Shown here piece by piece: positions 1 through 7,754 of a stretch of DNA of 8,972 nucleotides; position 1 is the stretch's first letter, and each line of letters opens with the position of its first letter. This DNA is from Bacteroidales bacterium. GTDB lineage: Bacteria > Bacteroidota > Bacteroidia > Bacteroidales > Muribaculaceae. The stretch is taken from the NCBI GenBank assembly GCA_004552395.1, contig SFOK01000094.1:1-8972 (forward strand), given 5' to 3'. The notes under the pieces were generated by a model that ran no database searches, was not told the origin of the DNA, and saw nothing but the letters and a program-made list of their open reading frames with translations. The translations under genes were made by a program, and so were the position numbers.

Positions 1-1215
1 CTGAAACTTGCGCTCAACCACCGCAACAGCACAGTCTACATCACCCTCCCTATTCAGCTGACCAAGGACCAGTGGAACGCCACTGAAAGCAAGGTCAAGA
101 ACCATCCTCAGAAGAATAAGCTCAACGCGATACTTAAGCAGCGCACTTCCGCCGTTGACGTTATTCTTCAGGAACTCGGATTGTCGGGCGTTCTCGCATC
201 TCTCACTCCGGCTGAGTTGAAAATCAGAGTACAGGCCGCGCTTCAAGGCTCCACGGTCGAGGCGTTTGAGGCAGCAAAGGCTGTGGCAAAGCCGAAGCCC
301 GCACCGAAGAAGAAGTCCAACCGCGACAATCCCCACTCATTCGCCAACTGGTTTAAGACGGTTATGAACCGCCACAAAACCCGCACCTACGACATCTACC
401 GCTCTACATTCAACCGCATGGAGGCTTGGCTTGGCGAAGAACTCTATGAGCTTACGTTTGAGGATATTCGCAAGGACTGGTGCATCCGCTTTGACGAATT
501 TCTCGCAGAGAACGGCGCCCCCTCTCCCAATGGTCGCGGTGTTCACTTCCGTAATATCCGTGCGGTGATCAACGATGCTCTCGACAACGAAATCACCGAG
601 CGTAACGGCATGCGCGGTTTCAAAATCCCGAAGGCACCCACACGAAAGCGCAATCTTTCGGTGGGCCAAATCCGCAAGCTGCTTCTTGCCCAGGATTTGG
701 AGCCTTGGATGGAGAAGTACCGCGACTTCTTCGCCCTGTCGTTCATGCTGTTAGGTATGAACTGCAAGGACATCTGCTTGCTCACGGAGGAAAGCGAAGG
801 GCGTGTAGAGTTCTTCCGCTCCAAAACAAGCAAGCCGTTCTCAATCAAGGTACTGCCCGAAGCCCAGTACCTTATTGATAAGTACCGCGGCACCCAGGGC
901 TATCTTCTTAACTTCGTGGAAGGTAAGAAGAACTACCGCATGTTCTACAATCGCATGGCATACGCATTGCCAAAGATTAAGGACCTGCTCAACAAGCGCG
1001 ATGACGGCATCGTAATCAAGGAACTTACAAGCTATTGGGCGCGTCACACATGGGCAACAATAGCTGCCTCGCTCGACATTCCGCGAGATACGATAGAGGC
1101 TGCTCTTGGCCACAATCAGCATGACGTCACCTCAATCTACATTGAGTTCGACATGCGCAAAGTAGACGAAGCCAACCGCAAAGTCCTTGATTACGTTCTC
1201 TACGACAAGCGATAG
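1..1215 (+). CDS. Tyrosine-type site-specific integrase, 5'-truncated by the window edge
   Basis: The frame is open from base 1, so the gene starts left of the window; 404 residues are visible. Its probable role is integration and excision of the element by DNA strand exchange. In window numbering, residues 1-60 resemble the N-terminal arm-DNA-binding domain of Bacteroidales integrases (ITLPIQLTKDQW). A Lys/Pro-rich linker follows at about 95-106, then a SAM-like core-binding domain at about 110-200 and the catalytic domain to the end. Catalytic landmarks are Lys275/Lys278 (SKTSK), YWARHTW with Arg348, LGH with His371, and the likely nucleophile Tyr380 (TSIYIEF). Two usual residues differ: Asn254 sits where the first catalytic Arg is expected (LLGMNCKDI), and Tyr345 replaces the first His of HxxR. 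I recall similar changes in other Bacteroidales integrases, so they need not mean inactivity. A TTG at 181 is an internal codon, not the start. The gene is convergent with the tail genes, 56 bp away. Confidence 0.92.
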   Translation: MKLALNHRNSTVYITLPIQLTKDQWNATESKVKNHPQKNKLNAILKQRTSAVDVILQELGLSGVLASLTPAELKIRVQAALQGSTVEAFEAAKAVAKPKPAPKKKSNRDNPHSFANWFKTVMNRHKTRTYDIYRSTFNRMEAWLGEELYELTFEDIRKDWCIRFDEFLAENGAPSPNGRGVHFRNIRAVINDALDNEITERNGMRGFKIPKAPTRKRNLSVGQIRKLLLAQDLEPWMEKYRDFFALSFMLLGMNCKDICLLTEESEGRVEFFRSKTSKPFSIKVLPEAQYLIDKYRGTQGYLLNFVEGKKNYRMFYNRMAYALPKIKDLLNKRDDGIVIKELTSYWARHTWATIAASLDIPRDTIEAALGHNQHDVTSIYIEFDMRKVDEANRKVLDYVLYDKR

Positions 1216-1218
1216 AAA

Positions 1219-1266
1219 GTGTCCTACAATCTGTCCTAAAAAGTGTCCTGACTTGTGTCCTATTTA
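1219..1266. repeat. Four direct repeats with a 12-bp period after the integrase gene
   Basis: The heptamer GTGTCCT occurs at 1219, 1243 and 1255, and CTGTCCT at 1231, so all four steps are exactly 12 bp. The five bases between heptamers vary (ACAAT, AAAAA, GACTT, ATTTA). The array begins four bases after the integrase stop codon and almost fills the gap before the convergent tail gene. A 7-bp inverted repeat (TCCTAAA at 1234-1240, TTTAGGA at 1263-1269) overlaps it, and CTACAATC occurs at 1224 and again at 1277. Evenly phased short repeats beside an integrase suggest arm-type binding sites for the recombinase or an excision factor. That role is inferred. Confidence 0.6.
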
Positions 1267-1271
1267 GGAGG

Positions 1272-1658
1272 TCAGTCTACAATCGGATAGAAGATACCTT
1301 TGAGTAGCTGCGACATTCCATTTTCGGTGAATGTCGCAGTTATTTTTTCGCAGACATAGCGCTTGCCCTTGATGTAGAAGGGAGCGCGGACATCGGGGAT
1401 GTTGTCGGAGAGAAACTTAAAGGTAGTCTTCTTCTTGGGGTCTATCTTGTGGACTATGCGGTGGGGATTGCTCAGATTGTTGTTGATGCGCAGAGAGAAG
1501 TGAGGGAGAAAGTAGCTGTTCCAGTCCTCGGCAATGACAACGTCCTCGACATAGGGATGTTGCAGCTTGCCGCCCGGACTGATAGCGCCATCCCAAAATC
1601 CGATGTAGATACAATCGTAGTACTCGGATTTGCCCTCACTTTCACCGGCCATCACCAA
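1272..1658 (-). CDS. C-terminal fragment of the baseplate/distal-tail protein, separated by a frameshift
   Basis: This reading frame carries the C-terminal part of the protein begun at 3013. It stays open upstream to about 1784, well beyond any start codon of its own (TTG at 1658, ATG at 1652). The upstream extension reads as sensible protein: EDKYGFCLFLSFSGF, then a Ser/Gly/Tyr/Asp-rich stretch, joining directly to VMAGESEGKSEYYD. The end has a hub-like character (FKFLSDNIPDVRAPFYIKG, then YVCEKITATFTENGMSQLL and a final IVD), which I associate with proteins encoded after the tape measure gene in Bacteroidales prophages. Translation of this fragment alone is doubtful. From the junction at 1772 it supplies 166 residues of a roughly 580-residue original protein. 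Confidence 0.6.
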   Translation of the reverse strand: MVMAGESEGKSEYYDCIYIGFWDGAISPGGKLQHPYVEDVVIAEDWNSYFLPHFSLRINNNLSNPHRIVHKIDPKKKTTFKFLSDNIPDVRAPFYIKGKRYVCEKITATFTENGMSQLLKGIFYPIVD

Positions 1659-3013
1659 TGACTGTGCGCCGGTCCTTTGGAAGGCATCATAGTCAAAATC
1701 GGAGCGATAGCCGCCGCTCGACTCCGAGAAGCCCGAGAAGGAGAGGAACAGGCAGAAGCCATATTTATCTTCGGTGTGGTATCGTCAACGATTCGACCGC
1801 CAAACAAGTTGACCGGCTGCAATATACACTTGTAATTGTAGCGGTTGTGGCCGAAAACATCGGTCTGAACGAAGGTGCGGTCGACAGTGCGGATAACGAA
1901 GTACATGTCAAGGTTCTTGGCATAGAGCACCTTGTTAAGGTTGGAGCCACGCATGGAGTTGCCGTTCCAAGTGGCGAGCCATTTGTTAGCCGCCAGCAGT
2001 TGGTCGAGAGTGTCATAGACCACGGCGCTTCTGCCCCATGACTTGATGAACCAGTCGCACGAGTAATACTTCCACATTTGATGATCGCAGTCCTTGTAGA
2101 CAATATTCTTTGCCTCGATATAGTCGCATTGCTCGTCCTCGACCTTTACCTCGACGGTATGCTCGTCGATGACGCGGTCAAGCCTGACCGAACCGGCATC
2201 CTGAAGAATTTGCTGCGTAAAAGCAAAACTGATATGTCTACCTCGATGGTCGATGGTAAACTCACCGCCGAGGAAAAGTTCAAGCTTCTCGAAGTATTCG
2301 GCGACAGTCCAATGAGGGAGCGCACGGGCATACTCGGGCACGTCCCATGCACCGGGAAGCGTGTTGCAGATGAGCAGGTACTTGTATTCCTCCTTTTCCT
2401 CCCACTTGGAGAAGTCGTAGGTGTAGCCTCTATCGTCACAAATCTTCTTTGTGATGTAGAGCAAGTAAGGCTGCCAAGTGAGGTCGCGTGTCTTCTCGGC
2501 CCACTGGTAGCGGCCATCGACATAATCGGCGAAGTTGTGGGGCAAGCCCTCCGACGAGTCGTTCCACCACGGCAGCGCCACCGACTCGAACTGCTGTGTT
2601 ACCGGGTCCCAGGCTTGCGACGGAGAGAGCGAGGCCGGGTTGGTAACTTTGGGCGAGCCAAGCGACAATTCATTGATATAGACCTTGTCAAAGGTCATGT
2701 CGAAGTTTTGCTCCGACCGGCCTTCAAGAAATTGCGTCTTGACCTCGGCATCGTTGATTTCGGTAATGGTGATTGAGCCGAACTTGTAGAAGTTGCGGTC
2801 GCGTATCTCGCAGTCGAAAATCACCTTACCGGCAATCACATCCTGACGGTTGATGTTGCCGAAGATAGCGAGGTTCTGCGCACAATGGCGCAGCGGAAAG
2901 GTGATGGATAAAGTGTAGCCATCACTTCCTGAAAAGAGCCTGTTTTCGGCAACATATTCAAACGAAGTGCCCTTTTTGAGCATGGCGAGCAAACCATTGA
3001 TTCTGATTTCCAT
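1652..3013 (-). CDS. Putative phage baseplate/distal-tail (Dit/Tal-position) protein, N-terminal part, frameshifted
   Basis: Position suggests a structural protein of the tail tip: it is the first gene after the tape measure gene, where siphophages encode Dit, Tal or baseplate-hub proteins. The ATG at 3013 directly abuts the tape measure TAA, implying co-transcription and probably coupled translation. Residues 1-125 form a beta-rich N-terminal region (FGNINRQDVIAGKVIF, QFLEGRSEQNFDMTFD). Residues 145-270 are aromatic-rich, including AEYFEKLELFLGGEFTID and HISFAF, which resembles hub-type tail proteins. About residue 414 (codon 1774-1772) the sequence changes abruptly from plausible protein to a Ser/Arg/Ala-rich tail ending at the TGA at 1652-1654. 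The natural continuation (EDKYGFCLF...) is in the overlapping frame. Reading one base back at the junction gives a protein of about 580 residues. The exact family name is uncertain; a tail structural role is fairly likely. Confidence 0.7.
   Translation of the reverse strand: MEIRINGLLAMLKKGTSFEYVAENRLFSGSDGYTLSITFPLRHCAQNLAIFGNINRQDVIAGKVIFDCEIRDRNFYKFGSITITEINDAEVKTQFLEGRSEQNFDMTFDKVYINELSLGSPKVTNPASLSPSQAWDPVTQQFESVALPWWNDSSEGLPHNFADYVDGRYQWAEKTRDLTWQPYLLYITKKICDDRGYTYDFSKWEEKEEYKYLLICNTLPGAWDVPEYARALPHWTVAEYFEKLELFLGGEFTIDHRGRHISFAFTQQILQDAGSVRLDRVIDEHTVEVKVEDEQCDYIEAKNIVYKDCDHQMWKYYSCDWFIKSWGRSAVVYDTLDQLLAANKWLATWNGNSMRGSNLNKVLYAKNLDMYFVIRTVDRTFVQTDVFGHNRYNYKCILQPVNLFGGRIVDDTTPKINMASACSSPSRASRSRAAAIAPILTMMPSKGPAHSHW
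1772..1784 (-). other. Frameshift junction in the tail protein gene
   Basis: Between these bases, coding sense passes from the frame of the 3013 start (ending VDDTTP) to the frame leading to the 1272 stop (EDKYGFCL). A -1 step, equivalent to one lost base on the minus strand (for example CCGG read as CCG at 1774-1772), restores one continuous protein. The downstream frame has a stop at 1787-1785, which bounds the junction on the upstream side. No slippery heptamer is present here, so programmed frameshifting is unlikely. A mutation or a sequencing/assembly error are the remaining explanations. Confidence 0.75.
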
Positions 3014-6000
3014 TTACTTGCGTGATTTGGGAGATTTGTTTCGCATGAGACGGTCGTATTCCTCCTGGGCCCGCTGTATGCCGTGATCACCGGTTACGGT
3101 GTTCACGGTAACAAAGGGTTCGTTCAGTCTGTCGGCGAGTTGGCGCATCGTTGCGGCGTACTCGCTGTTCTGCTCGACAACGACAGTGGGAGGCGCAGAC
3201 TGAACGACCACGTGCGCGGCGGCAGGTTGAGAGGCAAGCACCATAGGGGCAGTGATGCTCCGTGACACATCGGCTGCGGTGAGCGATCCGATAGTGTTGG
3301 TGCGCTGGGCATAATCGAGGGCTTCCAACAAGGGGCGGGTCTGCGGATTGTTGACGAGCTTTTGCGAGGCGACCCATTCGCCGGCATGGACCACGCCAAC
3401 GGCTTCGTCCTTGCGACCGGGAGGGGTAAAACCGCCCTCCGAGTAGCCCTGCGCCTCCGAAGCCTGTTGCTGCTTCTTGATGGCTGCAATCTGAATTGCA
3501 CCTGCGGCAACGGCCATAGCCGCCGCGATGGGCGCCAGGATATAGCCGACAACGGGCACGGCAGCAGCCGAGCCGTAGGCATTAAGGGCGTTGGTTGCTG
3601 TCTGCGCCACGGCCTGAATAACCTGCATGGCGAACATCTTGCGGTTGGCCTCGTTCTTTGCCTTGGCAATTTCGGCCTCCTTCTGCTTTTCGAGTTTCTT
3701 GACCTTGTAAGTGTTGCCCTCGGCAGCGGCAATCTCGGTATCATAACGCTTGGTTATGGCGGCGGTCTGTATTTCGAGTTCAGCCTGAACGATGGAAGAA
3801 AGCTGCGAGAACACAGCCGCCATGCCCGACGTTATCGTGCTCATGGCACCGATCAGAGCCTTGCCGCCGTCCGAGTTCAGCCATTCGGCTGATTTGGCGA
3901 CACCCTTTTCCATAGCGTTGCGGGTATCTTCTTCGGCGAGAAGCCCGTACTTCTTTTTGAGGGCGAGCTTCGCTTTCTCGAAGGCTTCCTCGATGCGTAG
4001 TTTTTCAGCGGCGTTGTTACCGGCGGCGGCAAGCTCGCGGTCGTAGACCACTTTCAGCAGAGCGAAGTCGGCATCATACTTGGCCTGAGCCTCCTGAGGA
4101 TTGTCACCGAAGTATTCCTTTTTCATGTTGGCATACTTGGCTTCGAGCGCTTCACGTTCTTGCTGTTTGCGCTGCATCTGCGCGATCAGCAAGGACTGTA
4201 ACTGTTGCTCGGCTTGAAGCCGTTCCCTGGTACCGGCCTTGGTAGCCGCCACAAGTTTCTTCTGATGCTCGATTTCGGCTTCCTCGGTTTTGAGGTCGTA
4301 TGTTTCCTTGGATATGGCACCGTCAATATACTGCTGTTTGAGAGCAGCCATAGCGGCATTGTAGCGGTTATTTTCCGCTTCGAGGCTTTCAGCATCGAAG
4401 TGCTCCTGTTGCTTCTTTTGAGCCTCGCGCCATTCAGCGGTGATTTTCAGACGCTCTGTTTCCGTGAGGTCGGTATGTTTAAGCTGACGCTCGCTGAACT
4501 CGACTGCAATCTCGTCCATTCGGCGAGTGTAGGCGATGTAGTCAGTTTCGCCGGTGGCGTAACTGATGCGTGCCGATGCCTCCTCTTGCTCCCGCCACTC
4601 CTTTTCGGCGGCGAATCTGTCGACGGTACCCGCCCCGCTGCCGTCGCCACCCGGCGGCACGGTAGGCACAACGGGCATATCGGGGGTCTCAGGCTCCATA
4701 AGAGCCTCGGCGGAAATATTATATTTCTGCCGGAGAAATTCGTTAGCCTCGTTGAGCTGGCGTTGCTTCGAGAGGTTGGATTGATAAGCAGCTTCCGATG
4801 CGTTGTAGGTCTGCCCTGTCGAGGCAACCCTACTGGCGTAAGGCGCTACGTTGACTGCCTGACCTACAGCGGCATCGGTAGAGTTGGAATAGGAGTTGTA
4901 GCTTTCCATCTGCCGAGCGTTTTCCCACTCACGGACAGCGGCATCATGCGTGGCTTTGTCACGGTCGCGGGTGGCTTTCAGCCCCGGAGCCTGCTGTTCG
5001 AGGGTCAGCAACTCCTTCTCGTTTTCCTCAATCTTTGCGGCGGCGGCACGGGCGCGGGCCACTTCGATGATGGAGTTGCGGAGTTGGTCGTAGGCGGTCT
5101 TGGTCTTGCCGAGCATTATTTCCTCCACCGACATATTTTTGAAATAGTCGGGATATAATGCTTGCAGACGTTCGGCGGCTTTCTTGCGTTCCTCGGTAGA
5201 CTTGGCTTCATCGGTCGCGGCCTTGTAGAGAGCATCGAGGCGGTCAATCTCCTTGGCGGAGTATTGCGACGAAGCCTCGTCGAGGTCGGTAAGTTTCTTC
5301 TTGTATTCCTCGGCTTCCTTGCGGGCGCGTTCAGCTTCCTCGGCTGCCTCTTTCATGCGGCTGCCGACAGCATAAACCGCACCGGCCACAGCAAGGATAA
5401 GCCCTACCCAGTTTGAAAACTTCATCGCCTCCATCGACTTGCGCCAGCGCTGCTGCATTGTGTAGTTTACTTCGAGGCCGTTGGTAAAATACTGAATGGT
5501 ATTGATGAGCGGAGTGAACAGCAAGCGGAGAGCCGGAATGAGCTGACGAAGCACTTTGAGAGTGCCGTGGAAAAGGGCTGTGGCCCTTGTCGCCATTGCG
5601 GTGCGGGCATTATAAATCAACATAACGGCATTATAGCCAACGATTACTGCCGTCAGCGTCACAATCTCACGGCGGTACTTGATGAAGAAGTCGACAAGCA
5701 CATTGAGAACACGGAGGAAAATACCCGATGAAGTATAGATATGCTTCATAATAGGGTAAAGTTTTTCTCCGAGTTCGATAGCAAGTTCGCCCACGCGCTT
5801 GCGCGCCTTGTCGATGGCGGCCTGTGCGGTGTTGTTGAAGATTTCATATTCGTGTGTAGCCGAAGAAGCCTCGTTGAAAGCCTTGTCGGCCTCGCCCATC
5901 TGCCACTTCACCTCGTCGAGGTGCATGGCAAGTGTGGAGAGCACCTGCGACACACGCGCCGCATCGAGGCCCATGTCCTTGAAGGCAGGTGCGAGCGTGA

Positions 6001-7183
6001 GCGTGGCATTCTCGAATCCCACGTCCTGACCCATCTTCTGCAAGGCTTCGAGGAACATCAGCAGACCGTCCTTGGCCGAGTGCTTCAACGTCTCGTTGAG
6101 CTTGGAGGCATCAAGACCGAGACGGGCTGCAAACTCCTGGTTCTTGTTGGCGAGGTTCATAATGACCTTTTGGATAGCGGTCGCCGACATCTCCACTTTC
6201 TGACCGTTGGCATCGAGCACGGCACCGAAAGCCAAAATCTGCGGGATGGTGAGGCCCGCCTGCGAGCCGATACCGGCCATGCGCTGAGCGAACTCGACGA
6301 GATAAGGTTTCGAGGCGGTACAGTTCTGCGACAGCACATTGACAGTCGAGCCGACGGCAAGCATGGCCTCCTTTGTACCGAGCATTTCTTCAACGCCGAA
6401 GATGTTGGTGAGCTTGGCGATGGTCTGTGTGGCACCTTCGCCAAGGTCGACGAGCGCCACATTGATGATGTCGGCGGCCTCGACGTATCCCTGAACGGAC
6501 TCCAAGGTATTCTTGCCGAGACGTCCGGCCTCCTGGGCGAGTTCGTTCAGCTTCTCGCGAGGTGTGCGCGTGTCCATGCGCTTGAACGCCTCGTTGAGCC
6601 GGTTGACATCATCGACAGACATTCCCGTGTACTTTCGGGTATTGGCAAGTTCCTCGTCCATCTCGGCGAAGGCGTTGACCGCCTTTCGTCCGGCCATTAC
6701 GAGGCCCGTAATGGCTGCGGCGATGCCAAGAATGGCGGTCTGACAGTTGTTGAGCCAAATGTTCATGCGGTCCCACAGCGAGCGCTGGGTCGCCATTGTG
6801 GCGTTTAGCCTGGCGATTTCCGCCTTGACCGCCTTAATCTTGGCAACGTGGTTATCCCATGCGGCGGAGCCGCGTTGGATACCGTTCAGTTGCGTTTGGA
6901 GCGTCCGCAAAGTGCGGTTCAGCTCCTTGGGAGAAGCCGAGTCAAGGCGGCGCAGAACATTGTCGACCGATGCGGCCGAGCCCTTGATCTGGTCAATGGC
7001 CTTTTGCGTCTGCCGCAGTTCACGCTGTAACTTCCGCATAGTAGCCTTGTCGCCGGCAGTCGCGGCCTTGGCTATCTGCTTTTCGAGGCGCTGCGCGTCT
7101 TGTTCGAGGGTCGCGAGCACCTTTTGAGCCTGTTTGCCGTTCACGGAGAGAACGACATTGGCGGTAGTGGTATAGTTTGCCAT
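3014..7183 (-). CDS. Phage tail tape measure protein (TP901-type), 1389 aa
   Basis: Tape measure proteins set tail length, act as the scaffold for tail-tube assembly, and are released during DNA injection. I chose the ATG at 7183 (MANYTTTANVVLSVNG); a GTG at 7249 would add 22 unlikely residues across an inverted repeat. Residues 20-135 are charged helical repeats. A hydrophobic segment lies at about 149-164. Residues 170-440 match the TP901-type tape measure core in style (ELANTRKYTGMSVDDV, LAQEAGRLGK, AGLTIPQILAFGAVLD). Further hydrophobic segments occur at about 507-524, 592-606 and 1206-1234. Long coiled-coil-like stretches span about 610-735, 855-1085 and 1140-1185, with a Pro/Gly-rich linker near 830-852. 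Near 1246-1275, YSEGGFTPPGRKDEAVG followed by VVHAGEWV matches the G-rich HxGEW motif common near tape measure C-termini. The distal-tail gene follows with no spacing. No major tail or chaperone gene lies within 1.8 kb upstream, which is unusual. Confidence 0.93.
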   Translation of the reverse strand: MANYTTTANVVLSVNGKQAQKVLATLEQDAQRLEKQIAKAATAGDKATMRKLQRELRQTQKAIDQIKGSAASVDNVLRRLDSASPKELNRTLRTLQTQLNGIQRGSAAWDNHVAKIKAVKAEIARLNATMATQRSLWDRMNIWLNNCQTAILGIAAAITGLVMAGRKAVNAFAEMDEELANTRKYTGMSVDDVNRLNEAFKRMDTRTPREKLNELAQEAGRLGKNTLESVQGYVEAADIINVALVDLGEGATQTIAKLTNIFGVEEMLGTKEAMLAVGSTVNVLSQNCTASKPYLVEFAQRMAGIGSQAGLTIPQILAFGAVLDANGQKVEMSATAIQKVIMNLANKNQEFAARLGLDASKLNETLKHSAKDGLLMFLEALQKMGQDVGFENATLTLAPAFKDMGLDAARVSQVLSTLAMHLDEVKWQMGEADKAFNEASSATHEYEIFNNTAQAAIDKARKRVGELAIELGEKLYPIMKHIYTSSGIFLRVLNVLVDFFIKYRREIVTLTAVIVGYNAVMLIYNARTAMATRATALFHGTLKVLRQLIPALRLLFTPLINTIQYFTNGLEVNYTMQQRWRKSMEAMKFSNWVGLILAVAGAVYAVGSRMKEAAEEAERARKEAEEYKKKLTDLDEASSQYSAKEIDRLDALYKAATDEAKSTEERKKAAERLQALYPDYFKNMSVEEIMLGKTKTAYDQLRNSIIEVARARAAAAKIEENEKELLTLEQQAPGLKATRDRDKATHDAAVREWENARQMESYNSYSNSTDAAVGQAVNVAPYASRVASTGQTYNASEAAYQSNLSKQRQLNEANEFLRQKYNISAEALMEPETPDMPVVPTVPPGGDGSGAGTVDRFAAEKEWREQEEASARISYATGETDYIAYTRRMDEIAVEFSERQLKHTDLTETERLKITAEWREAQKKQQEHFDAESLEAENNRYNAAMAALKQQYIDGAISKETYDLKTEEAEIEHQKKLVAATKAGTRERLQAEQQLQSLLIAQMQRKQQEREALEAKYANMKKEYFGDNPQEAQAKYDADFALLKVVYDRELAAAGNNAAEKLRIEEAFEKAKLALKKKYGLLAEEDTRNAMEKGVAKSAEWLNSDGGKALIGAMSTITSGMAAVFSQLSSIVQAELEIQTAAITKRYDTEIAAAEGNTYKVKKLEKQKEAEIAKAKNEANRKMFAMQVIQAVAQTATNALNAYGSAAAVPVVGYILAPIAAAMAVAAGAIQIAAIKKQQQASEAQGYSEGGFTPPGRKDEAVGVVHAGEWVASQKLVNNPQTRPLLEALDYAQRTNTIGSLTAADVSRSITAPMVLASQPAAAHVVVQSAPPTVVVEQNSEYAATMRQLADRLNEPFVTVNTVTGDHGIQRAQEEYDRLMRNKSPKSRK

Positions 7184-7191
7184 CGGAAAAT

Positions 7192-7222
7192 CTGAAATTT
7201 GTGAGTGTTGAGCAAATTTCAG
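7192..7222 (-). promoter_or_regulatory. Perfect 9-bp inverted repeat just upstream of the tape measure ATG
   Basis: CTGAAATTT at 7192-7200 and AAATTTCAG at 7214-7222 are perfect reverse complements around a 13-nt loop. The hairpin ends only eight bases before the ATG at 7183, so in the tape measure transcript it would lie in the 5' leader, over the region where a ribosome loads. It could be an operator or a translational control hairpin; neither role is shown. No convincing Bacteroidales -7/-33 promoter could be picked out nearby. Confidence 0.4.
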
Positions 7223-7273
7223 CGAAAATCGCGAGCCGTTAAAAGACACTTGGAACGGCGAGCGTCGAAAATG

Positions 7274-7296
7274 ATTATGCTGCCAGTCAGCATAAT
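7274..7296. promoter_or_regulatory. Perfect 9-bp dyad, possible operator or small hairpin
   Basis: ATTATGCTG (7274-7282) and CAGCATAAT (7288-7296) are perfect reverse complements with the 5-nt centre CCAGT. The repeat lies about 90 bp upstream of the tape measure ATG. It has the size and symmetry of a repressor operator, but no regulator gene is visible to pair with it. No T-run follows on either strand, so it is not a typical terminator. Confidence 0.4.
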
Positions 7297-7347
7297 ACCG
7301 CTTGGCTCGGAAAATGGGTTTAACACTTTTTAACGCTATTTTCCAAA

Positions 7348-7380
7348 GAAATTTTCACAACTCCCTGAGTTGAAAATTTC
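7348..7380. repeat. AT-rich inverted repeat with 13 paired bases
   Basis: GAAATTTTCACAACT (7348-7362) faces AGTTGAAAATTTC (7368-7380) across the 5-nt centre CCCTG. Thirteen bases pair, with only an extra CA on the left arm. It belongs to the group of AAATTTC-containing dyads that crowd the region upstream of the tape measure gene. Confidence 0.45.
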
Positions 7381-7413
7381 AAGTAGCGAAGTATGAGCGA
7401 CTTAGGGGGTGCA

Positions 7414-7431
7414 GGGGGCGTTTACGCCCCC
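7414..7431. repeat. Perfect G/C hairpin, 7-bp stem
   Basis: GGGGGCG (7414-7420) and CGCCCCC (7425-7431) pair perfectly around TTTA. The stem is very stable, but no T-tract follows on either strand, so a Rho-independent terminator is not supported. It marks the boundary between the AT-rich leader side and the GC-rich stretch to the right. Confidence 0.5.
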
Positions 7432-7477
7432 GCCACCGTCAGTGAAGACCCCCCACCGCCCTACGCCTTCTTTTCGC

Positions 7478-7497
7478 CTCGCCCCCTCTCGCCCCCT
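7478..7497. repeat. Exact 10-bp tandem duplication in a C-rich tract
   Basis: CTCGCCCCCT is repeated exactly at 7478-7487 and 7488-7497. The surrounding tract (7447-7500) has C runs of 6, 3, 5 and 5 on the plus strand, so the minus strand carries four G runs that could in principle form a G-quadruplex with one long loop of about 20 nt. Confidence 0.5.
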
Positions 7498-7552
7498 CGG
7501 AATATGCAGACCGCCACCCCCATTGCGCGGTAAAATTGCTGCCGTGTGCGTG

Positions 7553-7573
7553 GAAATTCCGCTTGCGAATTTC
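7553..7573. repeat. Inverted repeat with GAAATTC/GAATTTC arms
   Basis: GAAATTC (7553-7559) and GAATTTC (7567-7573) are perfect reverse complements around CGCTTGC. The CCGCTTGCG core recurs at 7764-7772 inside another hairpin, and its arms echo the AAATTTC dyads nearer the tape measure gene. Confidence 0.4.
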
Positions 7574-7754
7574 AGCGCATACGACAGCACCGCTCTCCCT
7601 TGACGCAGATTTAACAAGTCGAGGGGCTGAACGTGGCGATGGGCGGTGATGACGATGTTGCGCGTAACGGAGGTGAGACTGACAAAGGAGCGTTGGCGAC
7701 TTGGCGCTCACAGCACAGAGGGGTGTCGTGTAGTGCAACGAAGCGACAGGCAAT

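Noticed and set aside
181..1215. Integrase starting at the TTG codon at 181
   Set aside because: The same frame is open from base 1 and encodes a plausible arm-binding domain upstream, so TTG is an internal Leu codon.
1765..1790. Programmed -1 ribosomal frameshift in the tail gene
   Set aside because: There is no X-XXY-YYZ slippery sequence at the junction, and the known programmed shift in tail operons lies upstream of the tape measure gene, not downstream.
2078..2776. 232-residue plus-strand open frame
   Set aside because: It is antisense to the baseplate/distal-tail gene, whose own translation is far more protein-like.
4205..5158. 317-residue plus-strand open frame
   Set aside because: It is antisense to the coiled-coil part of the tape measure gene; low-complexity Leu/Gly/Val composition marks it as a shadow.
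5741..6808. 355-residue plus-strand open frame
   Set aside because: It lies entirely antisense to the tape measure gene, has no domain character, and is explained by the high GC of third codon positions opposite.
3014..7249. Tape measure start at the GTG at 7249
   Set aside because: The extra 22 residues look non-coding and span the 9-bp inverted repeat; the ATG at 7183 gives a typical N-terminus.
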